Assembly (NCBI GenBank): GCA_036961445.1
Contig: JBALVO010000003.1
Span: forward strand, 1 to 64,000
Source: JBALVO01 sp036961445
Lineage (GTDB): Bacteria; Pseudomonadota; Gammaproteobacteria; Pseudomonadales; Halieaceae
Length of the DNA: 64,000 nucleotides
Direction of reading: 5' to 3'
In this document: piece after piece, positions 34,193-43,711 of the stretch
Layout: every line of letters starts with the position of its first letter
How positions within the stretch are numbered: position 1 is the first letter of the stretch
Position numbers and translations under genes: made by a program
Notes under the pieces: generated by a model
Told to the model about the DNA's origin: nothing
The model's database searches: none
What the model saw: only the letters and a program-made list of their open reading frames with translations

Positions 34193-34230
34193 AAAAGCAT
34201 TGGCCCCACACAAGAAATTTGGCGCAATCG

Positions 34231-34239
34231 TGCTACACT
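34231..34239 (+). promoter_or_regulatory. Putative extended -10 promoter of icd
   Basis: TGCTACACT is an extended -10 (TG-N-TACACT) about 77 bases before the icd start. The -35 region is weak, as is common for extended -10 promoters. Confidence 0.4.
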
Positions 34240-34316
34240 ACGCGCCGTTTCATCACGGATGATCTTACCTATGATCAGTCCGTTATACCAAGAACCCAGC
34301 AGCAAAGGAGAAAACT

Positions 34317-35570
34317 ATGGGCTACAAGCATATTCAGGTTCCCACTGAGGGTGACAAAATCACCGTCAACGAAGATTTCAGCCTGAACGTCCCTGACAAT
34401 CCTATCATCCCTTACATTGAAGGCGACGGCATCGGCATCGACATCAGTCCCGTTATGATCGATGTGGTAAACGCGGCCATTGAAAAAGCCTATAGCGGCA
34501 GCAAGAAAATTTCCTGGATGGAAATTTACACTGGAGAAAAGGCGGCGGAACTTTACGACGGCGATTGGTTCCCGGAAGAAACGCTGGAAGCTATCAAAGA
34601 GTACTCCGTCGGCATCAAGGGGCCTTTGACCACGCCAGTGGGTGGTGGTTTCCGGTCTCTTAACGTGGCGCTGCGCCAGGAACTTGACCTGTATACCTGC
34701 TTGCGTCCAGTACGCTGGTTTGAAGGTGTGCCTTCACCGGTGAAGGACCCCGGCGCTTGTAATATGGTGATCTTCCGTGAGAATTCAGAAGACATTTACG
34801 CGGGTGTTGAGTATGAAGCGGGCACTCCAGAAGCACAGAAAGTCGTCGATTTCATTATCAATGAAATGGGCGCTACCAAAATTCGGTTCCCCAATAATGT
34901 GGGTATCGGCATCAAGCCGGTGTCTGAAGAGGGCAGCAAACGCCTGGTGCGCAAAGCCATCCAGTACGCCATTGACCAGCACCAGTCTTCAGTAACGCTG
35001 GTACACAAAGGCAATATCATGAAGTTTACCGAAGGCGCATTCCGCGACTGGGGCTACGAACTGGCGCAGGAAGAATTCGGTGGTGTATTGTTGGACGGCG
35101 GCCCCTGGGTATCGGTTAAAAACCCCAACGATGGCAGTGAAATTATTATCAAGGACGTGATCGCAGACGCGATGTTACAGCAAATTCTGACACGTCCTAA
35201 AGAGTACAGTGTGGTAGCCACTCTGAATCTTAATGGTGACTATCTGTCTGACGCCCTGGCGGCCCAGGTCGGTGGCATCGGCATCGCTCCAGGTGCTAAC
35301 CTCAGCGATACGATAGCATTGTTTGAGGCGACACATGGCACGGCACCCAAGTATGCTGGTCAGGATAAAGTGAACCCTGGTTCCCTGATCCTGTCAGCGG
35401 AGATGATGTTGCGTCATATGGGTTGGAACGAAGCCGCTGACCTGATCATAGATGGCATGAACGGTGCTATCCAGAAGCGCACAGTGACTTATGATTTTGA
35501 GCGCCAGATGGAAGGCGCGACGTTACTGAGTTGTTCTGAGTTCGGTCAGGCGATTATTGAGTCCATGTAG
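34317..35570 (+). CDS. icd: Isocitrate dehydrogenase (NADP+)
   Basis: The product has 417 residues and is close to E. coli Icd (416). The substrate region includes the regulatory-type Ser in FRENSEDIYAG and Arg clusters in CLRPVRW. NLNGDYLSDALAAQVGGIG carries the metal-binding Asp residues and GTAPKYAGQDKVNPGS is the NADP site. It converts isocitrate to 2-oxoglutarate in the TCA cycle. AAAGGAG lies 7 bases before the ATG. A clear terminator follows. Confidence 0.97.
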   Translation: MGYKHIQVPTEGDKITVNEDFSLNVPDNPIIPYIEGDGIGIDISPVMIDVVNAAIEKAYSGSKKISWMEIYTGEKAAELYDGDWFPEETLEAIKEYSVGIKGPLTTPVGGGFRSLNVALRQELDLYTCLRPVRWFEGVPSPVKDPGACNMVIFRENSEDIYAGVEYEAGTPEAQKVVDFIINEMGATKIRFPNNVGIGIKPVSEEGSKRLVRKAIQYAIDQHQSSVTLVHKGNIMKFTEGAFRDWGYELAQEEFGGVLLDGGPWVSVKNPNDGSEIIIKDVIADAMLQQILTRPKEYSVVATLNLNGDYLSDALAAQVGGIGIAPGANLSDTIALFEATHGTAPKYAGQDKVNPGSLILSAEMMLRHMGWNEAADLIIDGMNGAIQKRTVTYDFERQMEGATLLSCSEFGQAIIESM

Positions 35571-35592
35571 TAAGTAGGGCTATAGGTCCAGA

Positions 35593-35621
35593 GGCTCGCA
35601 GCGATGCGGGCCTTTTTTTTT
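35593..35621 (+). terminator. Rho-independent terminator of icd
   Basis: GGCTCGC (35593-35599) pairs with GCGGGCC (35606-35612) over a 6-base loop, with one G-T pair, and runs straight into nine T residues. It lies 23 bases after the icd stop. Confidence 0.9.
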
Positions 35622-35629
35622 AGCATTTT

Positions 35630-35656
35630 TTGCCAGCCCTTGAAATTGCGTATAAT
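35630..35656 (+). promoter_or_regulatory. Putative promoter of clpS-clpA
   Basis: A perfect TATAAT occurs at 35651-35656, 48 bases before clpS. The best -35 is TTGCCA at 35630 with a short 15-base spacer. The -10 is convincing, the -35 less so. Confidence 0.5.
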
Positions 35657-35703
35657 GTGTCCATATCAGGTGGTGGCACGATCAGGAAATTGAGAGTAAT
35701 TGA

Positions 35704-36063
35704 GTGAGTATAATGATCCCCCAGGGCAGTAATGTACGTATGACCAAGGAAGAGGAGGGTGCTGAGGGCGGTCTGGCGCTACAGGAGTCCAAACCTGAAC
35801 TTAAACGGCCGCCGCTGTTCAAAGTAGTACTGATGAACGACGACTATACTCCTATGGAGTTTGTTGTTGAGATTCTGGAGGTTTTCTTTCGTATGAATCG
35901 CGAGCAGGCGACACATGTTATGTTGACCGTACACACGCAGGGTAAAGGTGTCTGCGGAATATACACCCGGGACATTGCCGAGACCAAGGCGGCCCAGGTC
36001 AACCAATACGCCCGTGAAAACGATCACCCGTTATTGTGTGAAATAGAGGCATCTGAGGGATAA
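35704..36063 (+). CDS. clpS: ATP-dependent Clp protease adaptor ClpS
   Basis: The product has 119 residues (116 if ATG 35713 is used instead of GTG 35704; both have only GAG-type ribosome sites). After a variable acidic N-tail the core reads RPPLFKVVLMNDDYTPMEFVV with the N-degron pocket Asn-Asp. HVMLTVHTQGKGVCG and a closing ETKAAQVNQYARENDHPL follow. ClpS delivers proteins with Leu, Phe, Tyr or Trp at the N-terminus to ClpAP. clpA begins 19 bases later. Confidence 0.95.
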   Translation: MSIMIPQGSNVRMTKEEEGAEGGLALQESKPELKRPPLFKVVLMNDDYTPMEFVVEILEVFFRMNREQATHVMLTVHTQGKGVCGIYTRDIAETKAAQVNQYARENDHPLLCEIEASEG

Positions 36064-36082
36064 TTTCCCGGGAGCGGTACCT

Positions 36083-38365
36083 ATGCTGAGTAAAGACCTC
36101 GAACAAACCCTGAATGACGCCTTCAGGGGCGCCAGGGCGAAGCGCCACGAGTTTATGACCGTGGAACACTTGTTGCTGGCACTGTTGGATAACAATGATG
36201 CCATTCGTGTGCTCAAGGCCTGCGGCGCAGACATCGGTGGCTTGCGTGGCGACCTGGTGGAATTTGTGGATGCCACAACACCGCTTATTTCAGAAGAGGA
36301 GGAAGAGCGCGATACCCAGCCAACGCTCGGTTTTCAGCGTGTGTTACAACGCGCTGTCTTTCACGTGCAATCTTCAGGTAAGAGTGAAGTTACCGGTGCC
36401 AATGTGTTGGTTGCCATCTTTAGTGAGCAGGAGAGCCAGGCCGTATTTTTTCTCAAGACCCAGGCGGTGGCCCGCCTGGACGTGGTCAATTATATTACCC
36501 ACGGCATATCCAAAGTATCCAACGACGGTGACAGCCCGGACCCTGGTCAAGTCGGTGCGGAAGACGGCACAGTTGACGAAGGCGAGTCCAATCCTCTGGA
36601 TAGCTTCGCCACCAATCTGAATCTCGAAGCCGCCGCTGGCCATATAGACCCATTGATAGGTCGTTTGGCAGAAGTCGAACGCGTGGCACAAACCCTGGCG
36701 CGTCGCCGCAAGAATAACCCCTTGCTGGTGGGTGAGTCCGGGGTTGGCAAAACTGCCATCGTCGAGGGCCTGGCCAAGAAAATTGTCGACGGGGACGTAC
36801 CGGAGATCCTCAAAGACAGCGTTGTCTACTCACTGGATCTGGGGGCATTGTTGGCCGGCACCAAATATCGCGGTGATTTCGAAAAGCGTTTTAAAGGCCT
36901 CTTGGGGGAATTGAAGAAGCGTGATCATGCCATTTTGTTTATTGACGAGGTGCACACGATTATTGGCGCCGGTGCTGCCTCAGGTGGCGTGATGGATGCC
37001 AGTAATCTACTAAAGCCGTTACTCAGCTCAGGCAAGCTGCGCTGTATTGGCTCCACCACCTTTCAGGAATATCGTGGCATTTTCGACAAGGATAAGGCGC
37101 TGAGTCGGCGCTTCCAGAAAATAGATGTCATGGAGCCCAGTATTGACGACGCCTATAAGATACTCAAAGGCTTGAAGTCCCGCTTTGAGGAGCACCATGG
37201 CTTGCGTTACACCGACAAGGCGTTGCGCGTGGCTACCGATTTATCGGCTCGGTATATCACTGACCGTTTCCTGCCAGACAAGGCGATTGACGTCATTGAC
37301 GAGGCGGGTGCCTACCAGCAATTACAGCCCCCGTCCAAGCGCAAGAAGGTGATTGGGGTTGGCGACATAGAGACAGTCATCGCTAAAATAGCCCGCATAC
37401 CGCCGAAAACAGTGAGTAGGGACGATAAGGACACGCTCAAAAAGCTGGAGAAAAATCTGCAAATGGTGGTTTTTGGCCAGGAGGATGCAATTAGCAGCCT
37501 GGCGACATCGATCAAACTTGCCCGCGCCGGCCTGCGCGGAGGCGACAAGCCAATTGGTTCATTCCTGTTAGCCGGCCCTACCGGGGTAGGCAAGACAGAA
37601 GTGACCAAGCAATTGGCCGGACTGTTGGGTCTGGAATTGATTCGCTTTGATATGTCGGAGTATATGGAACGCCATACAGTATCGCGCCTGATTGGTGCAC
37701 CGCCGGGCTATGTGGGTTTTGATCAAGGCGGCCTGCTCACGGACGCGGTTACCAAACACCCCCACGCGGTCATCCTGCTGGATGAAATCGAGAAGGCCCA
37801 CCCGGAAGTCTTTAACCTTTTGTTGCAGGTGATGGATCACGGCACGCTGACTGATAACAACGGACGCAAGGCGGACTTTCGAAATGTCATCCTGGTTATG
37901 ACCACCAATGCCGGTGCCGAGAGTATTAGTCGCCGCAGCATTGGCTTTACCAGTCAGGATCACAGCAGCGACGGTATGGAAGCCATTACCAAAACGTTTA
38001 CACCGGAGTTTCGCAATCGACTGGATAGCATCGTGCAGTTCCAGCCTTTGGGTGAGGACGTGATTCTGACTGTAGTGGACAAGTTCCTTACGGAGCTGCA
38101 AAGCCAGTTGGATGAGAAACGTGTCAACCTGGATGTGGATGAGGATGCCCGCCTGTGGCTGGTTGAAAAAGGCTACGACATCAATATGGGAGCGCGCCCG
38201 ATGGAACGCGTGATCCAGGAATATATCAAGAAACCCCTGGCGGAAATGGTGTTGTTCGGAGCGTTGTCACAATCCGGAGGCACGGCACTGGTCCGTCTCG
38301 ACAAGGCAGAGAATACGCTGAAAGTTACAGTGGAAGAAGAGGAGGCTGCGCTCGAAGAAAGCTGA
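36083..38365 (+). CDS. clpA: ClpA, ATPase subunit of ClpAP protease
   Basis: The product has 760 residues, near E. coli ClpA (758). It has an N-domain (residues 1-140), a first AAA+ module with Walker A GESGVGKT (Lys223) and Walker B ILFIDEVHT, and a second module with GPTGVGKT (Lys504) and VILLDEIEKAH. The acidic C-terminal tail (EEEEAALEES) is unusual but short. It unfolds substrates for ClpP, which is not in this window. Linkage with clpS, aat and bpt gives an N-degron gene cluster. Confidence 0.97.
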   Translation: MLSKDLEQTLNDAFRGARAKRHEFMTVEHLLLALLDNNDAIRVLKACGADIGGLRGDLVEFVDATTPLISEEEEERDTQPTLGFQRVLQRAVFHVQSSGKSEVTGANVLVAIFSEQESQAVFFLKTQAVARLDVVNYITHGISKVSNDGDSPDPGQVGAEDGTVDEGESNPLDSFATNLNLEAAAGHIDPLIGRLAEVERVAQTLARRRKNNPLLVGESGVGKTAIVEGLAKKIVDGDVPEILKDSVVYSLDLGALLAGTKYRGDFEKRFKGLLGELKKRDHAILFIDEVHTIIGAGAASGGVMDASNLLKPLLSSGKLRCIGSTTFQEYRGIFDKDKALSRRFQKIDVMEPSIDDAYKILKGLKSRFEEHHGLRYTDKALRVATDLSARYITDRFLPDKAIDVIDEAGAYQQLQPPSKRKKVIGVGDIETVIAKIARIPPKTVSRDDKDTLKKLEKNLQMVVFGQEDAISSLATSIKLARAGLRGGDKPIGSFLLAGPTGVGKTEVTKQLAGLLGLELIRFDMSEYMERHTVSRLIGAPPGYVGFDQGGLLTDAVTKHPHAVILLDEIEKAHPEVFNLLLQVMDHGTLTDNNGRKADFRNVILVMTTNAGAESISRRSIGFTSQDHSSDGMEAITKTFTPEFRNRLDSIVQFQPLGEDVILTVVDKFLTELQSQLDEKRVNLDVDEDARLWLVEKGYDINMGARPMERVIQEYIKKPLAEMVLFGALSQSGGTALVRLDKAENTLKVTVEEEEAALEES

Positions 38366-38391
38366 TTGCGCAGCGCCAGAGAAAGACGAAT

Positions 38392-38610
38392 TTATCTTTC
38401 GCGGTAAGTGATGCGGCCTTTGCTCAGGTCATACGGCGTCAGTTCAACGCGAACCTTGTCACCGGTCAGGATGCGAATGTAGTTCTTGCGCATCTTCCCC
38501 GAGATGTGGGCAGTCACCACGTGGCCATTTTCCAGTTGTACCCGAAAAGTGGTATTGGGCAGGGTGTCTATCACCTCGCCTTCCATTTCAATTTGGTCTT
38601 CTTTTGCCAT
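38392..38610 (-). CDS. infA: Translation initiation factor IF-1
   Basis: The product has 72 residues, the usual IF-1 length, with the S1-like OB fold (MAKEDQIEMEGEVIDTLPNT, GHVVTAHISGKMRKNYIRI, LTPYDLSKGRITYR). The start at 38610 is set by this family length; the frame stays open upstream into non-coding sequence. It converges with clpA, 26 bases away. bpt lies upstream on the same strand across a 115-base spacer, so infA probably has its own promoter, though none stood out. Confidence 0.96.
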   Translation of the reverse strand: MAKEDQIEMEGEVIDTLPNTTFRVQLENGHVVTAHISGKMRKNYIRILTGDKVRVELTPYDLSKGRITYRER

Positions 38611-38725
38611 TAGGTGGCATTCCTCATTAAAAAACAGCGCGCATTTTGCCTGAAACGGCGTTTTAAAGCCACTGTAAAAAATGAGCCTTGTAGGGCCGAG
38701 GTTCAGAACAGGAAAGCAAGTGTAC

Positions 38726-39436
38726 TTACAGTAAGGTGGTCCAGCTGCTCTTGATGTAGAGTTCCAGCGGTCTGTAGTCAGATTTATAGGCCATTTTCTG
38801 GCAGCCCCGTATCCAGTAGCCCAGATAAAGATAGTCCAGCCCCATTTCCCGAGCTTTGTCGATCTGCCACAAAATGGCATAACTGCCCAGGCTGCGCTTG
38901 TCGGCATCCGGGTCGAAAAATGTGTATATGGCCGAGAGACCATCGACCAGTTCATCTACCACGGCCAGGGCAATCAGCCTGTCCTGCTCATAAAAGCGGT
39001 AGTAGCCGGTGCAGTCCCAGGCATTGTTGAGAAAAGACTCGTATTGCTCACGATCGGGCGGATACATGTCTCCGTCGGCATGACGTTGTCCTATATAGCG
39101 GCGATACAGATCAAAAGCAGCATCATCGCGAATGTCCTCGGTCTTTTGCACGCGTAGATCGGCGTTGCGCTTGCTGGTGCGCCGCTGGCCCCGCTTGGGT
39201 GTAAAGGCGGCCACGGGAATACGCGCTGGAATACAGGCGTCGCAGTGCGTGCAATGAGGTCGATAGATGTGGTTGCCACTGCGCCGAAAGCCCAGTAGAG
39301 AGAGATTGCTATACAGCTTTTGGTCGACCCGCTGGCGCGGATCGACGAATAGGGTAGTAGCTTCCTGATCCTCCAGGTAGCTGCAGCTATGGGGGTAGGT
39401 GGTGTACACCTTTAAATCCCGCACCGATGATGTCAC
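38726..39436 (-). CDS. bpt: Aspartate/glutamate leucyltransferase (Bpt, ATE1-like)
   Basis: The product has 236 residues. It transfers Leu from tRNA to N-terminal Asp or Glu and so makes ClpS substrates. The opening TYPHSCSYLEDQEATTLF and RPHCTHCDACIPARIPV carry the conserved cysteines of the family. I place the start at GTG 39436: GGAG lies 7 bases upstream, the codon overlaps the aat stop as GTGA, and the resulting MTSSVRDLK matches the family N-terminus. An ATG five codons upstream overlaps aat by 19 bases and lacks a ribosome site. Confidence 0.93.
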   Translation of the reverse strand: MTSSVRDLKVYTTYPHSCSYLEDQEATTLFVDPRQRVDQKLYSNLSLLGFRRSGNHIYRPHCTHCDACIPARIPVAAFTPKRGQRRTSKRNADLRVQKTEDIRDDAAFDLYRRYIGQRHADGDMYPPDREQYESFLNNAWDCTGYYRFYEQDRLIALAVVDELVDGLSAIYTFFDPDADKRSLGSYAILWQIDKAREMGLDYLYLGYWIRGCQKMAYKSDYRPLELYIKSSWTTLL

Positions 39437-40146
39437 AGCAAGGCTCCACATGTATCCGGCAATTGCCAGGCGCCGGGGTCTAGGTCCATGTCGACAGTTT
39501 GGGCAAGGCGCCGCTCGAAGTCCAGTCTCTTGATATTTTGAGCGCCAAGAGAATTCAAATGATCGCTTTCAACCTGGCAATCGATCATTTGGCCACCGCT
39601 GCGGCGCATTATGTCCACCAATGCCACCAGAGCCACTTTGGATGCATCTGTTATATGACTGAACATTGATTCGCCGAAGAATACGCGACCGATAGCAACG
39701 CCATAGAGTCCGCCGACGAGGCTGTCATCGGCATCCAGTATCTCTATGGAGTGAGCATGGCCCTGCGTATGCAGCACGCTGTAGGCGGCAATCATCTCGT
39801 CGTCAATCCAGGTGCCCAGGCCATCCAGGCGCAATTGCGCACACTGGCTCATAACCTGGGTAAACCGACTATCCACCGCCAGGCGTAAGGCACCCCGGCG
39901 TAATGTTTTGCGCAGCGAGCGCGAGATGTGTAAGGCATCGGGGAACAGCACAGAGCGCGGATCCGGCGTCCACCACAGTACCGGTTGCGGTTCCTCATAC
40001 CAGGGGAAAATACCTCGACGATAAGCGCTAAGCAGCCGCTGTGAGGTGAGCTCCCCGCCGGCTGCCAACAGGCCGTTGGGGTAATCCAGCGCCTCTTCAG
40101 ACGGCGGAAAATCGCTACCGTCATCTAGCCTCTGGATTCTTCGCAT
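39433..40146 (-). CDS. aat: Leucyl/phenylalanyl-tRNA-protein transferase
   Basis: The product has 237 residues. It adds Leu or Phe to N-terminal Lys or Arg, feeding the ClpS/ClpAP N-degron pathway. Family motifs are ALDYPNGLLAAGGELT, YRRGIFPWYEEPQPVLWWTPDPR and GGLYGVAIGRVFFGESMFS. It starts 11 bases after trxB and overlaps bpt by 4 bases, so trxB-aat-bpt forms a tight operon. Confidence 0.96.
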   Translation of the reverse strand: MRRIQRLDDGSDFPPSEEALDYPNGLLAAGGELTSQRLLSAYRRGIFPWYEEPQPVLWWTPDPRSVLFPDALHISRSLRKTLRRGALRLAVDSRFTQVMSQCAQLRLDGLGTWIDDEMIAAYSVLHTQGHAHSIEILDADDSLVGGLYGVAIGRVFFGESMFSHITDASKVALVALVDIMRRSGGQMIDCQVESDHLNSLGAQNIKRLDFERRLAQTVDMDLDPGAWQLPDTCGALL

Positions 40147-40157
40147 CGGTACTGAGC

Positions 40158-41105
40158 TTAAGCATTGTCCAGGTACTTCTCGGCATCAAGAGCGGCCATG
40201 CAACCGAACCCCGCGGAGGTGACCGCCTGGCGGTAGATATGATCGCCTACGTCGCCCGCGGCGAACACGCCGGCGCTGCTGGTGGCAGTGGCATTGCCCT
40301 CAGTGCCACTGTGTATTTTGATATATCCGTCTTTCATATCCAGTTGCCCGGAAAATATGTCGGTATTGGGTTTGTGCCCGATGGCGATAAATACACCAGC
40401 CAGATCAATGTCAGCCGCACTGCCCTCTTTAACTGATTTGATGCGCATGCCGGTAACTCCGCTATCGTCGCCAAGTACTTCGTCCAGTGTGTGGTCCCAC
40501 ATGATCTTGACCTTACCTTCTTTCTCACGGGCAAACAGGCGGTCCTGTAGTACTTTTTCAGAGCGCAGGGCGTCCCGACGGTGCACCAGCACGACCTCAG
40601 AGGCAATATTGGCCAGATAGAGTGCTTCTTCCACGGCAGTATTGCCGCCCCCAATCACCGCTACTTTCTGGTTGCGGTAAAAAAAACCATCACAAGTGGC
40701 GCAGGCGCTAACACCTTTGCCGGCAAAGGCCTCTTCACTTGGCAAGCCCAGGTACTGGGCCGATGCGCCAGTGGCAATGATCAATGCGTCGCAGGAGTAG
40801 GTGCTGGTGCCCTTGAGCAGCATTGGTGTCGCATTGAGGTCTACCTCTTCAATATGATCAAATACCACGTCGGCATCAAAGCGCTCCACATGTTCCTGCA
40901 TTTGCTGCATAAGCTGTGGCCCTTGCAAATCCGCCGCCCCGCCAGGCCAGTTTTCGACTTCTGTCGTGGTGGTGAGCTGCCCACCCTGTTGCATGCCAGT
41001 GATTACCACCGGATGAAGATTGGCCCGCGCCGCATAGACTGCAGCGGTGTAGCCCGCGGGGCCGCTGCCCAGAATAATCAGGCGGTGGTGCTTAACGTCA
41101 CTCAT
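40158..41105 (-). CDS. trxB: Thioredoxin reductase
   Basis: The product has 315 residues. It has an FAD-binding GSGPAGYTAAVYAARA at the start, the redox-active CATCDG pair, a NADPH-binding VIGGGNTAVEEAL and the closing FAAGDVGDHIYRQAVTSAGFGC. It reduces thioredoxin with NADPH in the cytoplasm. It diverges from ftsK across 270 bases. Confidence 0.97.
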   Translation of the reverse strand: MSDVKHHRLIILGSGPAGYTAAVYAARANLHPVVITGMQQGGQLTTTTEVENWPGGAADLQGPQLMQQMQEHVERFDADVVFDHIEEVDLNATPMLLKGTSTYSCDALIIATGASAQYLGLPSEEAFAGKGVSACATCDGFFYRNQKVAVIGGGNTAVEEALYLANIASEVVLVHRRDALRSEKVLQDRLFAREKEGKVKIMWDHTLDEVLGDDSGVTGMRIKSVKEGSAADIDLAGVFIAIGHKPNTDIFSGQLDMKDGYIKIHSGTEGNATATSSAGVFAAGDVGDHIYRQAVTSAGFGCMAALDAEKYLDNA

Positions 41106-41375
41106 ATGGTTATTTCCTGCCTTGTGTTGTTAAAATTGCATCAGTGGCCGCAGAGGCGGCGCCAGGGTAGAGCTAACCCAAGTTTTCACTCTATATTGGG
41201 GTGGACTATGGTACTTTAAAGACATAAATCCGGCAAAGATTAGGATAATTCTAAAAAAAGCTCATAACTCTTTGAAATAAATGATAAATACATTCACAAT
41301 TGGTTCTTGCTATGAATCATATAAGGGCGTTACCCAAGGGTTTGACCGACGCCGTCAGGAAGGACAATAAAACAC
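41106..41375. other. Divergent spacer between trxB and ftsK
   Basis: These 270 bases hold no gene. The middle is AT-rich. Weak plus-strand promoter-like hexamers are seen (TTGAAA near 41273, TATAAG near 41319), and a TATAGA lies on the minus strand near 41195. None is strong enough to call. Confidence 0.35.
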
Positions 41376-43691
41376 GTGCCGGACAGTAGTACCACCGATA
41401 GCTTTCTAGGCCCACGGCTGCGCGAAGGGGCATTCATTGGCGTAAGCGCCGTATGCATCTACCTGTTGATGGCACTGATGACTTACAGCCCGCGTGACCC
41501 GGGCTGGTCTGCCACTGGCAGTGGCGCCAAAATTTCCAATTTGGGCGGCCCCACGGGCGCCTGGCTGGCCGATGTGTTTTTCTCCCTCGTTGGTTTTGCC
41601 GCCTACTTGTTCCCGCTGCTACTGGCTTATCGCGCAATTATCATTCTGCTGGAGCGGCATGAAGATAAAGGCTTTGACTGGCTCACCTTTGGGATTCGCG
41701 CACTCGGGCTGGTACTGGTAATGATTGCTGGTACGGCGCTGGCTGCCATGAACGATACCAATTCTTCCGGTTTGCCGCAGGGTGCTGGCGGTATTCTGGG
41801 GCAAGCTATTGGCGATGCATTCACCATCGCATTTAGTGCAGTTGGCAGCCGTCTGATCCTGCTGGCGGTATTTTTGTTTGGTATGACCATTTTCACAGAC
41901 CTGAGCTGGCTCACGCTGATGGACAAGCTCGGGTCATGGAGTATCGCCACTTTCAAGACAACTCGCGCCTGGCTGCTAAAACGTATTGAAGTGTTCCGCG
42001 ACAAACGCAAACGGGACAAAGCGGTAGAGGCGCGCAAAGTGGTCATCACCGAGCATGTTGAAAAAGAGAAAAAGCGCACTCCGCCGAAAATCAAGGCGTT
42101 TAAGGCCAAAGTAGAAAAAAGTGAGCGTGTTGAAAAAGAAAAACAACAGCCGCTGTTCGATGCGCCTGTTACGGGATCATTGCCACCCCTGGAGCTGCTG
42201 GATGAGCAGATAAAGGACTCCACCAGAGGGTTTTCCAAGTCTGCCCTGGAAGGTATGTCCAAATTACTGGAGTTGAAATTACTGGATTTCGGGATTACCG
42301 CCGAAGTGACCGCGGTATACCCCGGCCCGGTTATTACCCGCTTCGAAATTCAGCCTGCAGCCGGGGTTAAAGCATCGCGAATATCCAACCTGGCCAAAGA
42401 CCTGGCACGGTCATTGGCAGTCATCAGTGTGCGGGTAGTAGAGGTGATACCCGGTAAATCTGTCATGGGGATAGAAATCCCTAACGAAGACCGCGAGATT
42501 GTTAATTTCCGTGAAGTACTGTCTTCCCAGGCGTTTGAACAGTCTAAATCGCCGTTAACATTGGCTCTGGGTCACGATATATCCGGACAACCGGTGGTAG
42601 CAGATCTGGCCAAAATGCCGCACTTGCTAGTGGCAGGAACCACCGGGTCAGGCAAGTCCGTGGGGGTAAACTCCATGTTGTTGAGCTTGCTGTACAAGTC
42701 TGGCCCCGCCGATGTGCGCCTGATACTGGTGGATCCGAAAATGCTGGAGTTGTCGGTCTATGATGGCATTCCGCATCTGTTGACCCCTGTCATTACCGAT
42801 ATGAAAGACGCTGCCAATGGCCTGCGCTGGTGCGTGGCGGAAATGGAACGCCGCTATAAATTAATGGCGGCTATGGGCGTGCGTAACCTCGCCGGTTATA
42901 ACCGCAAGGTGGAGGATGCGATAAAGGCAAATGCGCCTATCGCTGATCCATTGTGGACCCCGGATCCGATCTTCGCTGAGACGAATGAGGAACAGAGCGC
43001 GCCGACACTGGAAAAACTTCCCGCTATCGTTGTGGTTATCGACGAATTCGCAGACATGATGATGATAGTCGGGAAAAAGGTCGAGCAGTTGATTGCCCGT
43101 ATCGCGCAAAAAGCGCGAGCAGCGGGCATCCATCTGGTATTGGCTACCCAGCGCCCCTCGGTAGATGTTATTACCGGACTGATCAAGGCCAACGTGCCCA
43201 CGCGAATAGCGTTTCAGGTCTCCTCAAAAATAGATTCACGCACCATTTTAGATCAGGGTGGAGCAGAGCAATTGCTTGGGCATGGCGACATGCTTTACTT
43301 GCCGCCTGGCAGTGGTATGCCCAACCGGGTGCACGGTGCGTTCTGTAGCGATGAGGAAGTCCACCGTGTTGTAGCTGACTGGAAACGTCGAGGTGAGCCC
43401 TTGTACATTGATGGATTGCTGGATGAAGGCAGCGCTACGCCAGTCACTCCCGGGGAACTTCAGTCCGGTTCATCGGACCAAGATGATGAGAGTGATGCTT
43501 TGTACGATGAGGCCGTGCACTATGTGACATCGAGTCGTCGTGCTTCCATCTCCTCTGTGCAGCGTAAGTTACGTATTGGCTACAATCGCGCCGCGCGTCT
43601 TATCGAGGCCATGGAGGCGGCAGGTGTGGTCACTGAAATGGGTACCAATGGCCAGCGCGAAGTCCTGGCGCCACCGCCGCCTGAGGCCTAA
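41376..43691 (+). CDS. ftsK: DNA translocase FtsK
   Basis: The product has 771 residues. The N-terminal 190 residues hold about four membrane helices for division-site anchoring. A charged linker follows, then the RecA-like motor with Walker A AGTTGSGKS (Lys427), Walker B VVVIDEFADMMM and ATQRPSVDVITG. A C-terminal winged helix (YDEAVHYVTSSRRASISSVQ onward) recognises KOPS sites. It pumps DNA and activates XerCD at dif during division. The start is GTG 41376 with GGAAGGA upstream. It leads the operon ftsK-lolA-rarA. Confidence 0.97.
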   Translation: MPDSSTTDSFLGPRLREGAFIGVSAVCIYLLMALMTYSPRDPGWSATGSGAKISNLGGPTGAWLADVFFSLVGFAAYLFPLLLAYRAIIILLERHEDKGFDWLTFGIRALGLVLVMIAGTALAAMNDTNSSGLPQGAGGILGQAIGDAFTIAFSAVGSRLILLAVFLFGMTIFTDLSWLTLMDKLGSWSIATFKTTRAWLLKRIEVFRDKRKRDKAVEARKVVITEHVEKEKKRTPPKIKAFKAKVEKSERVEKEKQQPLFDAPVTGSLPPLELLDEQIKDSTRGFSKSALEGMSKLLELKLLDFGITAEVTAVYPGPVITRFEIQPAAGVKASRISNLAKDLARSLAVISVRVVEVIPGKSVMGIEIPNEDREIVNFREVLSSQAFEQSKSPLTLALGHDISGQPVVADLAKMPHLLVAGTTGSGKSVGVNSMLLSLLYKSGPADVRLILVDPKMLELSVYDGIPHLLTPVITDMKDAANGLRWCVAEMERRYKLMAAMGVRNLAGYNRKVEDAIKANAPIADPLWTPDPIFAETNEEQSAPTLEKLPAIVVVIDEFADMMMIVGKKVEQLIARIAQKARAAGIHLVLATQRPSVDVITGLIKANVPTRIAFQVSSKIDSRTILDQGGAEQLLGHGDMLYLPPGSGMPNRVHGAFCSDEEVHRVVADWKRRGEPLYIDGLLDEGSATPVTPGELQSGSSDQDDESDALYDEAVHYVTSSRRASISSVQRKLRIGYNRAARLIEAMEAAGVVTEMGTNGQREVLAPPPPEA

Positions 43692-43711
43692 ACGAACAAT
43701 CGGAATAGAGC

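Noticed and set aside
38611..38955. N-terminal extension of infA of about 115 residues
   Set aside because: IF-1 is 72 residues in all relatives; the extension covers the non-coding spacer and the end of bpt.
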